Positions 27,183-35,340 of a stretch of DNA of 64,000 nt are shown here, piece after piece. This stretch comes from Chryseobacterium cheonjiense (GTDB lineage Bacteria > Bacteroidota > Bacteroidia > Flavobacteriales > Weeksellaceae): positions 990,502-1,054,501 of the forward strand of contig NZ_JABBGF010000001.1 of the NCBI RefSeq assembly GCF_012927265.1, in the 5' to 3' direction. The notes below the pieces were generated by a model. It was given only the letters and a program-made list of their open reading frames with translations, was not told where the DNA came from and did no database searches. A program made the translations under genes and the position numbers. Position 1 is the stretch's first letter. The number at the start of each line of letters is the position of its first letter.

Positions 27183-27923
27183 CTATTTCAGGATTTCTTT
27201 CAGGAACATCAGCGTATGGTTCCATGCTCTTTTAGCCATTACAGGATTGTAATCCGGAGATTTTGGATCGGTAAATGTGTGTTTTGAATGTGCATAAGTA
27301 ATGATCTGCCAGTCCGCATTTCCTTCATTCATTTCCTTGATAAGATTGTTATAATCTTCCGGCGTTACACTTTTGTCATCTGCAGGATTTTCAACCAGTA
27401 TTTTTGTGGAAATCGGTCCGTTTTTCCTTGTCTGATCTTTTCCAATGCTTCCGTGAATTGAAACTACGCCTACAACGGGAAGACCTCCTCTTGCCGATTC
27501 TAAAGCCCCCGTTCCGCCGAAGCAATATCCGATTACAGCTATTTTTTCAGGAACAGCTCCGTTTTTCTTTAATTCGTTTAGCGCCAGCGAAATCCTTTTC
27601 TGGTAAGCTTCATAGTTTTTCTTATAATATCCTGCGGTTTTTGCCGCAGCATCATTATCTGCCGGAATGTTTCCCTCACCATAAATATCTGCCACAAAAG
27701 CAATATATCCTTGTTTTTCCAAATCAGCAGCGGCATTTTTTGCTTCATCATCAATACCTTTCCATGCCGGTAAGATTAAAACTCCGGGAAGTTTTTTTCC
27801 GGCATTTGAGGTGACTAAACCGTTTAGTTTTTGCGAACCGTCTTGGTAAGAAACCGTTTTAAGGTTTTGACTGAAGATTGATGTCGAAGTTAACAGAAGT
27901 GTTGATAGTATTAAATGTTTCAT
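27183..27923 (-). CDS. Secreted dienelactone hydrolase-family protein
   Basis: 246 residues from the ATG at 27921-27923, which gives signal peptide MKHLILSTLLLTSTSIFSQ (the frame is open to 27956). Alpha/beta-hydrolase with nucleophile elbow GYCFGGTGAL (Cys, as in dienelactone hydrolases), an acid residue near NPADDKSV and the catalytic His in AHSKHTFTDP. The export signal places it in the periplasm. The substrate is unknown. Confidence 0.9.
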   Translation of the reverse strand: MKHLILSTLLLTSTSIFSQNLKTVSYQDGSQKLNGLVTSNAGKKLPGVLILPAWKGIDDEAKNAAADLEKQGYIAFVADIYGEGNIPADNDAAAKTAGYYKKNYEAYQKRISLALNELKKNGAVPEKIAVIGYCFGGTGALESARGGLPVVGVVSIHGSIGKDQTRKNGPISTKILVENPADDKSVTPEDYNNLIKEMNEGNADWQIITYAHSKHTFTDPKSPDYNPVMAKRAWNHTLMFLKEILK

Positions 27924-27976
27924 GTGGAGTTTATTGGTATTGATTAATTTAATCAAATTTTAGGCTAAAATCATTT

Positions 27977-29161
27977 CTACTCATTTTTCTTATTTTCTAT
28001 GCTGATCAACTCATCAATTTTTTCGTTGAAGTTTGATTTTGTGATTCCTGATATTCTTTCCAGAGTTTTAAAATAATTTTCCTGATTTTCAATATTAAAT
28101 CTGCCGCAATTTAAAAGTTCTAAAACTTTACTGAAACCTTTTTCTTTTTCAACTTTTCTGATAATAATTCCGTTTAGAAGATTTTCTAAATAAAGTGGGG
28201 TAGAAGCAAGACTAAAGTTTTCTTTGTTACCATATAGCGACAGCCAATCTGTTTTCTGAGTTGCTGAATAAGTATTTTTAAAATCAATCCATATTTGTTC
28301 CCATTTATAAAAAGGATGTCCGTCATTAATATAAGAATATCCTTCCAAAGCGGGTAAATACAAATTTTCTCGTGGATACTTTTTAGTAATTCTTGCTTTA
28401 AAGAGGCTGCCGAAAGAGAAACTGTCAATTTTACCGTCCTGTGTGGCTACAATTAAGATACTGTTACTGTTATCAGTGGTAAAGTCAACGCCAAAGAACA
28501 TATTTTCAGTGTTGGATTCCCCTGTTATGTAGTTAATTCCCAATATTTTATAAGCATTTACAAATCCATCTGTCAAAATTACTTTTGTAGGACGTTTTTT
28601 CTCATTTAAATTTAAACTTATCCGGTTGTTTTTTGTAATGAAATCTTTTAATTTTTTTTCGTCGATACTTTTTTCGGAGTAAAATGTATAGTTTTCTAAT
28701 GTCTTTGATTTCCAGTTGCTTATATTGCCGGGAAATGTTGAGGATAGTAAAAATTCGTCATTAATTTCCTGTAACAATATTTGAATTTTTGCAACTGGCT
28801 GTTTTATTTTCCCATCTTCAAAATAGCAGTTCAGATGAATTGTATAACTATTTTTGTCAACCGCTTCAGTTGATATAATTTCATACATCAAAGTAAATTT
28901 TGTGGTAAATATTTTACTGTTCTGCTGATTTCTCAGTTCATCTAAAAAGAGCCAGGTTTCTAATTTGTTTTTTGGATTTACAATTTTCAGATTCTCATTC
29001 GCAACATTTTTATCTAAAATGAATTGACTTAAATTTTCAATAATTTTTTGTCTTTTTGAAGGATCTTCTACACTATTCAGATTATTATTTACAAAAACTT
29101 TTGACTGTGAAAAGGTGAGAATAGAGACTGTTTGTAGTAAGATAATAAGTGCATTTTTCAT
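27977..29161 (-). CDS. Uncharacterised secreted protein
   Basis: 394 residues with a signal peptide (MKNALIILLQTVSILTFSQ). I recognise no family. The mature part is Lys/Asn-rich with mixed alpha/beta character. The region FYKWEQIWIDFKNTYSATQ followed by ENLLNGIIIRKVEKEKGF and a helical C-terminus resembles the spacing of peptidase-MA-like proteins, but no HExxH is present. 20 bp separate it from the hydrolase start region and 17 bp from the nuclease-like gene upstream, all on one strand. Confidence 0.7.
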   Translation of the reverse strand: MKNALIILLQTVSILTFSQSKVFVNNNLNSVEDPSKRQKIIENLSQFILDKNVANENLKIVNPKNKLETWLFLDELRNQQNSKIFTTKFTLMYEIISTEAVDKNSYTIHLNCYFEDGKIKQPVAKIQILLQEINDEFLLSSTFPGNISNWKSKTLENYTFYSEKSIDEKKLKDFITKNNRISLNLNEKKRPTKVILTDGFVNAYKILGINYITGESNTENMFFGVDFTTDNSNSILIVATQDGKIDSFSFGSLFKARITKKYPRENLYLPALEGYSYINDGHPFYKWEQIWIDFKNTYSATQKTDWLSLYGNKENFSLASTPLYLENLLNGIIIRKVEKEKGFSKVLELLNCGRFNIENQENYFKTLERISGITKSNFNEKIDELISIENKKNE

Positions 29162-29178
29162 CTCTAGATAGGTTATAT

Positions 29179-29607
29179 TTAAGTTTTGTAAAAAATGTAA
29201 TTTCCATTTTCAAATCTAGCATGAATATGCTGTAAACCATTCGTTAAAACAATTTCTTGTGCTCCAACAATCGAGTTATATCTTGCCGTCTGCTCAAATG
29301 TTTTTTCGGTCAATTTAATTTGCGGCGCCTTGCATTCAATTAAAATAACAGGTTCTGTTTTTTCTGTGATTAAAAGATCAATTCTTTTCGTTAATCCATT
29401 TAAAACGATCTTTTTTTCCGTGATTAAAGCAGAAACAGAGTAGGACTTTACCGTAAGATAATAATGGATCCAGTGTTGGCGCACCCATTCTTCAGGAGTG
29501 AGCAAAAGGTAAGTTTTACGAACCAGATCATAAATAAAAAACTTATCTTTGTCTTTCTTGAATTTAAAATCAAAAGTTTCCTGAAAATTCAGTTTTGGAA
29601 GTTCCAT
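29179..29607 (-). CDS. HsdR N-terminal-like PD-(D/E)XK domain protein
   Basis: 142 residues. RIDLLITE followed by PVILIECKAP gives the D...ExK core of the HSDR_N_2 (type I restriction R-subunit N-terminal) fold. EEWVRQHWIHYYL is typical of the stand-alone Bacteroidetes form. There are no helicase, M or S subunits nearby, so it is not a restriction system. It is divergent from holA with only 7 bp between start codons. A minus-strand TATTTTTG at 29638-29645, inside holA, could be its promoter. Confidence 0.85.
   Translation of the reverse strand: MELPKLNFQETFDFKFKKDKDKFFIYDLVRKTYLLLTPEEWVRQHWIHYYLTVKSYSVSALITEKKIVLNGLTKRIDLLITEKTEPVILIECKAPQIKLTEKTFEQTARYNSIVGAQEIVLTNGLQHIHARFENGNYIFYKT
29544..29551 (+). 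promoter_or_regulatory. Candidate -7 box of holA inside the divergent gene
   Basis: TATCTTTG fits TAnnTTTG. It lies 63 bp before the holA start, within the coding region of the divergent nuclease-like gene. No convincing -33 box was seen. Confidence 0.35.
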
Positions 29608-29614
29608 TTATAAG

Positions 29615-30652
29615 ATGAAAGAATTAGATTTAATCCTCAAAAATATTAAAAATAAAGAAGTTTTACCGATTTATTTTTTCCATGGAGAAGAGCCTTACTT
29701 TATAGATCTTGCAGTAAAAGCGCTTGAGCATGACTTTCTGGAGGAAGATGAAAAAGCATTCAACCAGACCGTTGTCTACGGAAAAGATACCTCTTACCAG
29801 GAAATTCTTTCCCTGGCGAGACAGTTTCCGATGATGGGTGATAAGCAGGTCATCATTGTAAAAGAAGCGCAGGACTTAAAATTCAATGAAGAAGAAAACA
29901 GAATCCTCGAAGCTTACGTAACCAATCCTGTTCCTTCTACCGTGCTGGTTTTTGCGCATAAACATAAAAAGCTGGACAGCCGTAAAAAAGCAACAAAAGC
30001 ATTAGACAAGGCAAAAGCATTAATCCTTAGTGAATCTGTAAAAGAAAACAATCTTCCGAAATGGATCTCCGATGAATGTACCAGATTAAGTATTAAAACC
30101 GCACCCAATATCTCTCATCTCCTTGCAGAATATCTTGGAAACGACCTTTCTAGGATTGCCAATGAACTGAACAAATTAAAAATTATCCTTAAGCCTGGTG
30201 AAGCGCTTGACGGAAAAATAGTGGAAGATCATATCGGGATCAGCAAAGAATACAATGTTTTTGAACTGCAGAAGGCTTTAGGTACAAAAAATGCCAATGC
30301 AGCGTTTAAAATAGCCCATTTCATGGGGAAGAATCCTAAAAATAATCCTTTCGTGATGATGCTGGCCAGTTTGTACAATTACTTTTCCAACGTGATTATT
30401 TACAATACAATGGCCGGACAGCCGCCACAGGTGATTGCCGTACAGATGGGTGTCAATCCTTATTTCATTAAAGATTACGCAGAATCAGCAAGATTATATC
30501 CTTTAAAACATGCAACGCGGGTGATTTCTATTTTAAGGGAATTCGATATGAAAGGAAAAGGCCTGGGAGCGGTCAATATGAGCGAAGCAGAACTGATTAA
30601 AGAGCTGGTTTACAAAATCATCAATGTCGATAAGATTAAGATGAAATTGTGA
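29615..30652 (+). CDS. holA: DNA polymerase III delta subunit
   Basis: 345 residues. Clamp-loader delta chain: IYFFHGEEPYFIDLAVKAL at the N-terminus, RQFPMMGDKQVIIVKEAQ in domain I, and a C-terminal collar domain (LQKALGTKNANAAFKIA). It opens the beta clamp during loading. Length and order are normal. Confidence 0.93.
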   Translation: MKELDLILKNIKNKEVLPIYFFHGEEPYFIDLAVKALEHDFLEEDEKAFNQTVVYGKDTSYQEILSLARQFPMMGDKQVIIVKEAQDLKFNEEENRILEAYVTNPVPSTVLVFAHKHKKLDSRKKATKALDKAKALILSESVKENNLPKWISDECTRLSIKTAPNISHLLAEYLGNDLSRIANELNKLKIILKPGEALDGKIVEDHIGISKEYNVFELQKALGTKNANAAFKIAHFMGKNPKNNPFVMMLASLYNYFSNVIIYNTMAGQPPQVIAVQMGVNPYFIKDYAESARLYPLKHATRVISILREFDMKGKGLGAVNMSEAELIKELVYKIINVDKIKMKL

Positions 30653-30841
30653 TTGGTCGATTGTTATTTGTTGTTGGTTGATTGACCTAATTTTACTATC
30701 AACTGACAACCAACATCTATTAACTAATATCGAAATTCAACATATTAGATATTGACAAGTATCATTAAAATAACTTTAAATACATATTAAAAATTACGAA
30801 CTTAGCGGACGTAAATTTTAAAATCTTTTGAAAAGCAAATT

Positions 30842-31783
30842 ATGGAGCAAAACATTTTAGATTGTGTGATCGTTGGATCTGGACCTTCAGGCTTTACAGC
30901 AGCAATTTATGCGGCAAGAGCAGATTTGAAACCTGAGCTGTATACAGGGCTGGAGCCGGGCGGACAATTAACCACAACTACGGAGGTTGATAACTTTCCG
31001 GGATATCCGGCGGGAATTACAGGTCCTGAAATGATGATGGATTTGCAAAAGCAGGCAGAAAGATTCGACACAAAAGTGCATTATGAAATGATCACAAAAG
31101 TTGAATTTTCTAAAGAAGTTGGCGGAGTTCACAAACTATATGCAGGCAATAAAGAAATTTTTGCCAGAACAGTAATTATTTCAACCGGGGCAACAGCAAA
31201 ATATCTTGGGCTGGAAGATGAAAAAAAGTACGCCGGTGGAGGCGTTTCCGCATGTGCAACCTGCGACGGATTTTTCTATAAAGGAAAAGATGTAGTAGTG
31301 GTGGGGGCGGGAGATACCGCAGCGGAAGAAGCTACTTATCTTGCCAAGTTGTGCAAAAAAGTGACCATGCTGGTGAGAAAAGATGTTTTCAGAGCATCCA
31401 AAGCAATGATTCACAGAGTACACAGTACACCTAATATAGAAGTGAAATTCCATCATGAGCTGATCGCGATTGAAGGTGAAAATAATCTTGTGGAAAGAGC
31501 AGTAGTAATCAATAATCAGACTCAGGAAACTTCCAAAATTGATGTTGACGGGATTTTCATCGCAATCGGTCACAAACCCAATACAGACATTTTCGTAGGA
31601 CAGATTGATCTTGATGAAAACGGATATATTGTAACCGAAAGAGGATCGGCAAGAACCAATCTTCCGGGTGTTTTTGCAGCAGGTGATGTTCAGGATCATA
31701 TCTACAGACAGGCCATTACAGCAGCAGGAAGCGGATGTATGGCGGCTATGGATGCCGAAAAATATTTGGCAGAATTACATTAA
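30842..31783 (+). CDS. trxB: Thioredoxin-disulfide reductase
   Basis: 313 residues. FAD-binding GSGPSGFTAAIYAARA at the N-terminus, redox-active CATC (C138 and C141), NADPH-binding GAGDTAAEEATYL and the C-terminal FAD block GVFAAGDVQD. Reduces thioredoxin with NADPH in the cytoplasm. The 189-bp gap upstream contains only weak inverted repeats. Confidence 0.96.
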   Translation: MEQNILDCVIVGSGPSGFTAAIYAARADLKPELYTGLEPGGQLTTTTEVDNFPGYPAGITGPEMMMDLQKQAERFDTKVHYEMITKVEFSKEVGGVHKLYAGNKEIFARTVIISTGATAKYLGLEDEKKYAGGGVSACATCDGFFYKGKDVVVVGAGDTAAEEATYLAKLCKKVTMLVRKDVFRASKAMIHRVHSTPNIEVKFHHELIAIEGENNLVERAVVINNQTQETSKIDVDGIFIAIGHKPNTDIFVGQIDLDENGYIVTERGSARTNLPGVFAAGDVQDHIYRQAITAAGSGCMAAMDAEKYLAELH

Positions 31784-31805
31784 CATATTTTATTTAAATA
31801 AACCT

Positions 31806-31832
31806 AAACGCACTTTTTTAAGTGCGTTTTTT
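31806..31832 (+). terminator. Intrinsic terminator after trxB
   Basis: AAACGCACTT (31806-31815), a TTTT loop and AAGTGCGTTT (31820-31829) followed by more T residues. Confidence 0.85.
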
Positions 31833-31949
31833 ATTCATAGCATTGAAAAGCTTATGATAAAAATAGATGTTGCATTGAGATGCGTTAAAAATAATTTATC
31901 TGATTTCTAGTAGATTATTACGTTCTGTTAAAATTTCTGAAGAAAATAT

Positions 31950-31980
31950 TTTGGCAGTACACAAAAACATTCTATATTTG
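31950..31980 (+). promoter_or_regulatory. Promoter of tRNA-Ser
   Basis: TTTG at 31950-31953, 19-nt spacer and TATATTTG at 31973-31980 match the Bacteroidetes consensus exactly. Confidence 0.85.
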
Positions 31981-32014
31981 CACCACTGAAAACGAAGATA
32001 CAATCGGAGTTTAG

Positions 32015-32102
32015 GGAGAGTTGGCAGAGTGGTCGATTGCGGCAGTCTTGAAAACTGTTGACTGTAACAGGTCCGGGGGTTCGAATCCCTCACTCTCCGC
32101 CA
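32015..32102 (+). tRNA. tRNA-Ser (anticodon UGA)
   Basis: The acceptor arms GGAGAGT and ACTCTCC pair fully. The anticodon loop CTTGAAA carries TGA and the T-arm contains GGTTCGAATCC. The long variable arm of class II tRNA is present, and CCA (32100-32102) is encoded. It reads UCA codons. A tyrosine recombinase gene starts 252 bp downstream and a diverged copy of the tRNA 3' end occurs at 44491, so this tRNA is the likely integration site of the following island. Confidence 0.95.
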
Positions 32103-32123
32103 GGTTAGAAACCAAAATAAGCC

Positions 32124-32159
32124 AAAACGCTGTAAACATCAATGTTTACAGCGTTTTTT
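32124..32159 (+). terminator. Terminator of tRNA-Ser
   Basis: AAAACGCTGTAAACAT pairs with ATGTTTACAGCGTTTT (32142-32157) and is followed by T residues. A diverged version lies at 44521-44553. Confidence 0.85.
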
Positions 32160-32242
32160 GTTTTAACGCAGTATCAAAAAAAAACAAAATAGGTCACGAT
32201 TTATATGTCCTATTTAGTGTCCCATTCAAAAAATCACAAAAA

Positions 32243-32326
32243 ATGGGTCACGGAAAATCAGGGAAAGCCCGACCAATAGGCAGTTTAACGATTGTACATC
32301 TTGCAAAAAGTGGTAACAAAAAGTAA
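32243..32326 (+). CDS. Possible 27-aa basic peptide upstream of integrase
   Basis: MGHGKSGKARPIGSLTIVHL plus a short Lys-rich tail. The ATG follows an A-rich stretch and the stop lies 28 bp before the integrase. Highly basic. No recognised family; it could be a small excision or leader peptide, or chance. Confidence 0.3.
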   Translation: MGHGKSGKARPIGSLTIVHLAKSGNKK

Positions 32327-32354
32327 ATTATTAATCATTTAAAGTTATCACACA

Positions 32355-33575
32355 ATGAACAAAACATTCAACCTGTTATTCTTCATCAAAAAGAATAAGA
32401 TCAGAACAAACGGAACCGCTCCCATCTACTTACGAATTACGATAGACGGCAAGGCAGCAGACATTGCGGCTAAAAGGTATATAGACCCAAAGAAATGGGA
32501 TGTTAAAGCGCACAAGGCATTAGGTAATTCGCAAGAAGCTAAAACACTGAATCTCTATCTAAAAACTTTGGAACAGAAAGTATACGATTTCCACTACCTG
32601 ATGCTGAAAGAAGAAAACTTTGTAACGGCAGAGAGTTTAAAATCTAAACTGCTTGGAACTGATATTGAGCAAAGAATGCTTATTCCGATATTCCAGGAGC
32701 ATAATGACAAAGTGGAAGCCTTGGTCGGTCAGGATTTTGCTCCCGGAACATTGGAACGTTACAAAACTTCTTTAAAGCATACGCAAGAATTCATTAATTG
32801 GAAATACAAAGTTTCTGATATTGATATCACGCAAATCGATCACGGTTTTGTCTGTGATTATGATTTCTGGCTGCGCAGTGTCCGTAAATGTGGAAACAAT
32901 ACCGCTGTGAAGTATCTCAAGAATTTCAAAAAGATCATCCGTTTGTGCATGGCGCATGGATGGATCACGAAAGATCCTTTTCTGGGTTACAAAGCAAAGA
33001 TCAAAGCTGTAGAACGTCCTTACCTTACCAAAGAAGAAATCCAGATGATCTATGAAAAGAAATTTGCATCAGATCGATTGAACCAGGTTCGCGATATCTT
33101 TCTTTTCAGCTGTTATACAGGTCTGGCCTATGTGGATGTCAAGCAATTGTCTAAGTCTAATATCAATGTCGGGATTGATGGTGACCAATGGATTTTTACC
33201 CATCGTCAAAAGACCGATACCTCAACCAGGGTTCCACTATTGCCTTTAGCTCAGGAAATGGTTTTAAAGTATGAGAATCATCCGCAATGTGTGAATTCAA
33301 ATGTCCTTTTTCCTGTTCTCAGTAATCAGAACATGAATGCGTATCTCAAAGAAATTGCGAGCGTTTGTGGTATCAATAAAGATTTGACGTTCCATATCGC
33401 AAGGCATACATTTGCGACTACTGTTACGTTGTCGAATGGTGTTCCCATTGAAAGTGTAAGTAAAATGCTTGGGCATACGAATATCAAAACAACACAGCAC
33501 TATGCTAAGATTTTGGATAAGAAAGTAGGTGATGACATGTTCGCATTGAAAATGAAGCTTGAAGGCCAGAAGTGA
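32355..33575 (+). CDS. Tyrosine recombinase / integrase
   Basis: 406 residues: N-terminal arm-type binding region (TAPIYLRITIDGKAADIAAK), SAM-like core-binding domain at about 110-205, and catalytic domain with H347-x-x-R350 (HIAR), H374 in LGHTN and nucleophile Y383. The first catalytic Arg is replaced by A258 in CYTGLAYVDV, a substitution known in Bacteroidetes recombinases such as IntDOT, which lacks the canonical Arg. It lies directly after tRNA-Ser and is probably the enzyme that inserted the island. A second copy of its last 125 codons is at 45371-45752. Confidence 0.93.
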   Translation: MNKTFNLLFFIKKNKIRTNGTAPIYLRITIDGKAADIAAKRYIDPKKWDVKAHKALGNSQEAKTLNLYLKTLEQKVYDFHYLMLKEENFVTAESLKSKLLGTDIEQRMLIPIFQEHNDKVEALVGQDFAPGTLERYKTSLKHTQEFINWKYKVSDIDITQIDHGFVCDYDFWLRSVRKCGNNTAVKYLKNFKKIIRLCMAHGWITKDPFLGYKAKIKAVERPYLTKEEIQMIYEKKFASDRLNQVRDIFLFSCYTGLAYVDVKQLSKSNINVGIDGDQWIFTHRQKTDTSTRVPLLPLAQEMVLKYENHPQCVNSNVLFPVLSNQNMNAYLKEIASVCGINKDLTFHIARHTFATTVTLSNGVPIESVSKMLGHTNIKTTQHYAKILDKKVGDDMFALKMKLEGQK

Positions 33576-33601
33576 TTTGCAAAATTATATCAAACTTTAC
33601 T

Positions 33602-33830
33602 ATGAATTCAATTGTCTAAAATGAAGAGAACCAGATTGTAGGTTTTACTGCTGTTGTTGAAGATACTCTGGAAATGCTTTTATTCACAATGATTTCGGGA
33701 AAAAGGTTACGGAAAAATATTGTGCAAATTTATGAAAGAGATGACTGGATTTACCAAAGTAGATGTCAATGCACAAAACCCATTGGCACATCGGTTCTAT
33801 GAAAATATGGGTTTCAGAAAAATTTCGTGA
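33602..33830 (+). pseudogene. GNAT acetyltransferase remnant
   Basis: Starts MNSIV, then a stop, then NEENQIVGFTAVVEDTLEML. After frame changes it ends with TKVDVNAQNPLAHRFYENMG and FRKIS, a typical GNAT C-terminus. One stop and at least one frameshift make it non-functional. Confidence 0.75.
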
Positions 33831-33993
33831 TCAGCAAAAGATAATTCAACAAAAAATTACCCGATTATCCACATCAGTCTATAAGATTAAGAAAAATATT
33901 ACACAGGGATTCTGTTCCTGTACCAATACCGGAGAATGCCGAATGATTTGGTAGAAGATTTAGAAAAATTTTATACAATTTCTCAATTAGCAA

Positions 33994-34614
33994 TTACAAA
34001 CATTTGCTTTCAACGGTGTTTTTAAATCCAGATATTGAACAAGAATTGATTATTTTGAGAATCATTACCGCAGGAGCAGTACCACTGATTACCACAGCAA
34101 GAGCAATCATATATCGTTCGGACAAGAAACTTGCGGACCACTTATGACTGAAACAAGACATCGGGAGGAAATATTCCAATCGTAAAGCCTTCAACTCTTC
34201 CAGATTTACTACAGGGTAGATGCTGTCATCTGCGTTGAGCTGTGTTCCAAATAGCTGAGGTTTCCGCTGAAAATACTGAATCCTATCCAAGAGATAAGCC
34301 CAATGCTTTTTATTTACGTCCTCCATATTGTCAATCATCAATTCAAAAAATGATTTCATAAATGCGGGCTCTGCAATCGCATGCTGGGCAACCAGCCATG
34401 CCGCCTCAATGGCCTCACTGCCTACTTTTGATATGCCCGGGAATCCTATATCACAGATAATTTTTCTCAACGTTTCTGCGTTTTCCCGGTGTATCTTTTC
34501 CGTTTCGGGATGATAGTCACCGATCAGCTGTTTTTCCCTGAACAGTCTTTCTCTGACCGAAAGGTCTTTTTCTACCAGCCTGATTAACTGCGCAGCATAC
34601 TCCAGTTGCACCAT
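33994..34614 (-). CDS. DUF6624-like protein with degenerate C-terminus
   Basis: 206 residues. The middle (VGSEAIEAAWLVAQHAIAEP, then WAYLLDRIQYFQRKPQLFGTQ) fits DUF6624, including the AQHA and YLxDR...GTQ features. After EELKALRLEY the family usually continues with a Gly-Leu-Pro-Pro motif. Here it becomes FLPMSCFSHKW and a Cys/Ile-rich tail unlike the family, so a frameshift near residue 152 is probable. Function of DUF6624 is unknown. It lies in the decayed left part of the island. Confidence 0.6.
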   Translation of the reverse strand: MVQLEYAAQLIRLVEKDLSVRERLFREKQLIGDYHPETEKIHRENAETLRKIICDIGFPGISKVGSEAIEAAWLVAQHAIAEPAFMKSFFELMIDNMEDVNKKHWAYLLDRIQYFQRKPQLFGTQLNADDSIYPVVNLEELKALRLEYFLPMSCFSHKWSASFLSERYMIALAVVISGTAPAVMILKIINSCSISGFKNTVESKCL

Positions 34615-35340
34615 AATACATTATCTTTCAGTCAAAATTATAAAAATTTCATCCGTACTATGAAAAAGTAGTGATTTTATGTCATTACTCAATTTATCTT
34701 AATAAGTTGATCAACTGTTCAAATCTATTAACATCAAAAATCACCGCTATGAATTGAAAGAACAGAATTTATGGTCTGGATGGAACGGATCATGAATGAT
34801 TAGATCTCCTGAAAGAACAGGTCGTAAACAGCCAATCCCGATTATCGAAGTAGATGGTGAGCAACTCCTCAACTCCTCAATAACCAGAATGTGCCTCCAA
34901 AAATAAGCTCAGGATTTTGCAACGCCAATGTAGCGGTCAACCTTATCTCTCTGAAAGGACGGTTCTTCTGACGGATGAAAAATCCCAGGACAATTATTAT
35001 TATCTCCGAGATGAAAATATGTTTAAGTTTTCATTTGAGTTTACAGACGTTTTGGCTGGTAATACTAAGTAAAATACATTTTATAAGTTAAAAGCGATAT
35101 CATTAATTAAATTACGTATCTTGAAAAGTACAGCATAGTCTTCTTTCATTCTACTATCTCACGACAAGCTTTGTTGTATATAATCTATAGTTTTGTTAAA
35201 ATAATTTGCATAACGTTCAAATATATCATTATGATATTACTCATGTAAAATTGATAATTATATCTTTTAAGGGAGAAATAAAAAGAATACTTTTGCAACG
35301 GTTTAAAAATTAATAATCAACACTCGAATAAACATTAAGA
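34615..35340. other. Gene-free island segment with decayed sequence
   Basis: No intact frame. Short coding-like stretches around 34760-35070 (for example LLKEQVVNS and DEKSQDNYYYLRDENMF) are broken by stops and not recognised. The last 150 bp hold the promoter region of the next gene. Confidence 0.5.
35288..35295 (+). promoter_or_regulatory. Candidate -7 box of the RHS operon
   Basis: TACTTTTG fits TAnnTTTG, 45 bp before the start codon. No clear TTTG lies 19-21 nt upstream. Confidence 0.45.

Noticed and set aside
29179-29607. Restriction-modification system
   Set aside because: Only a lone HsdR_N-like domain; no helicase, methyltransferase or specificity gene nearby.
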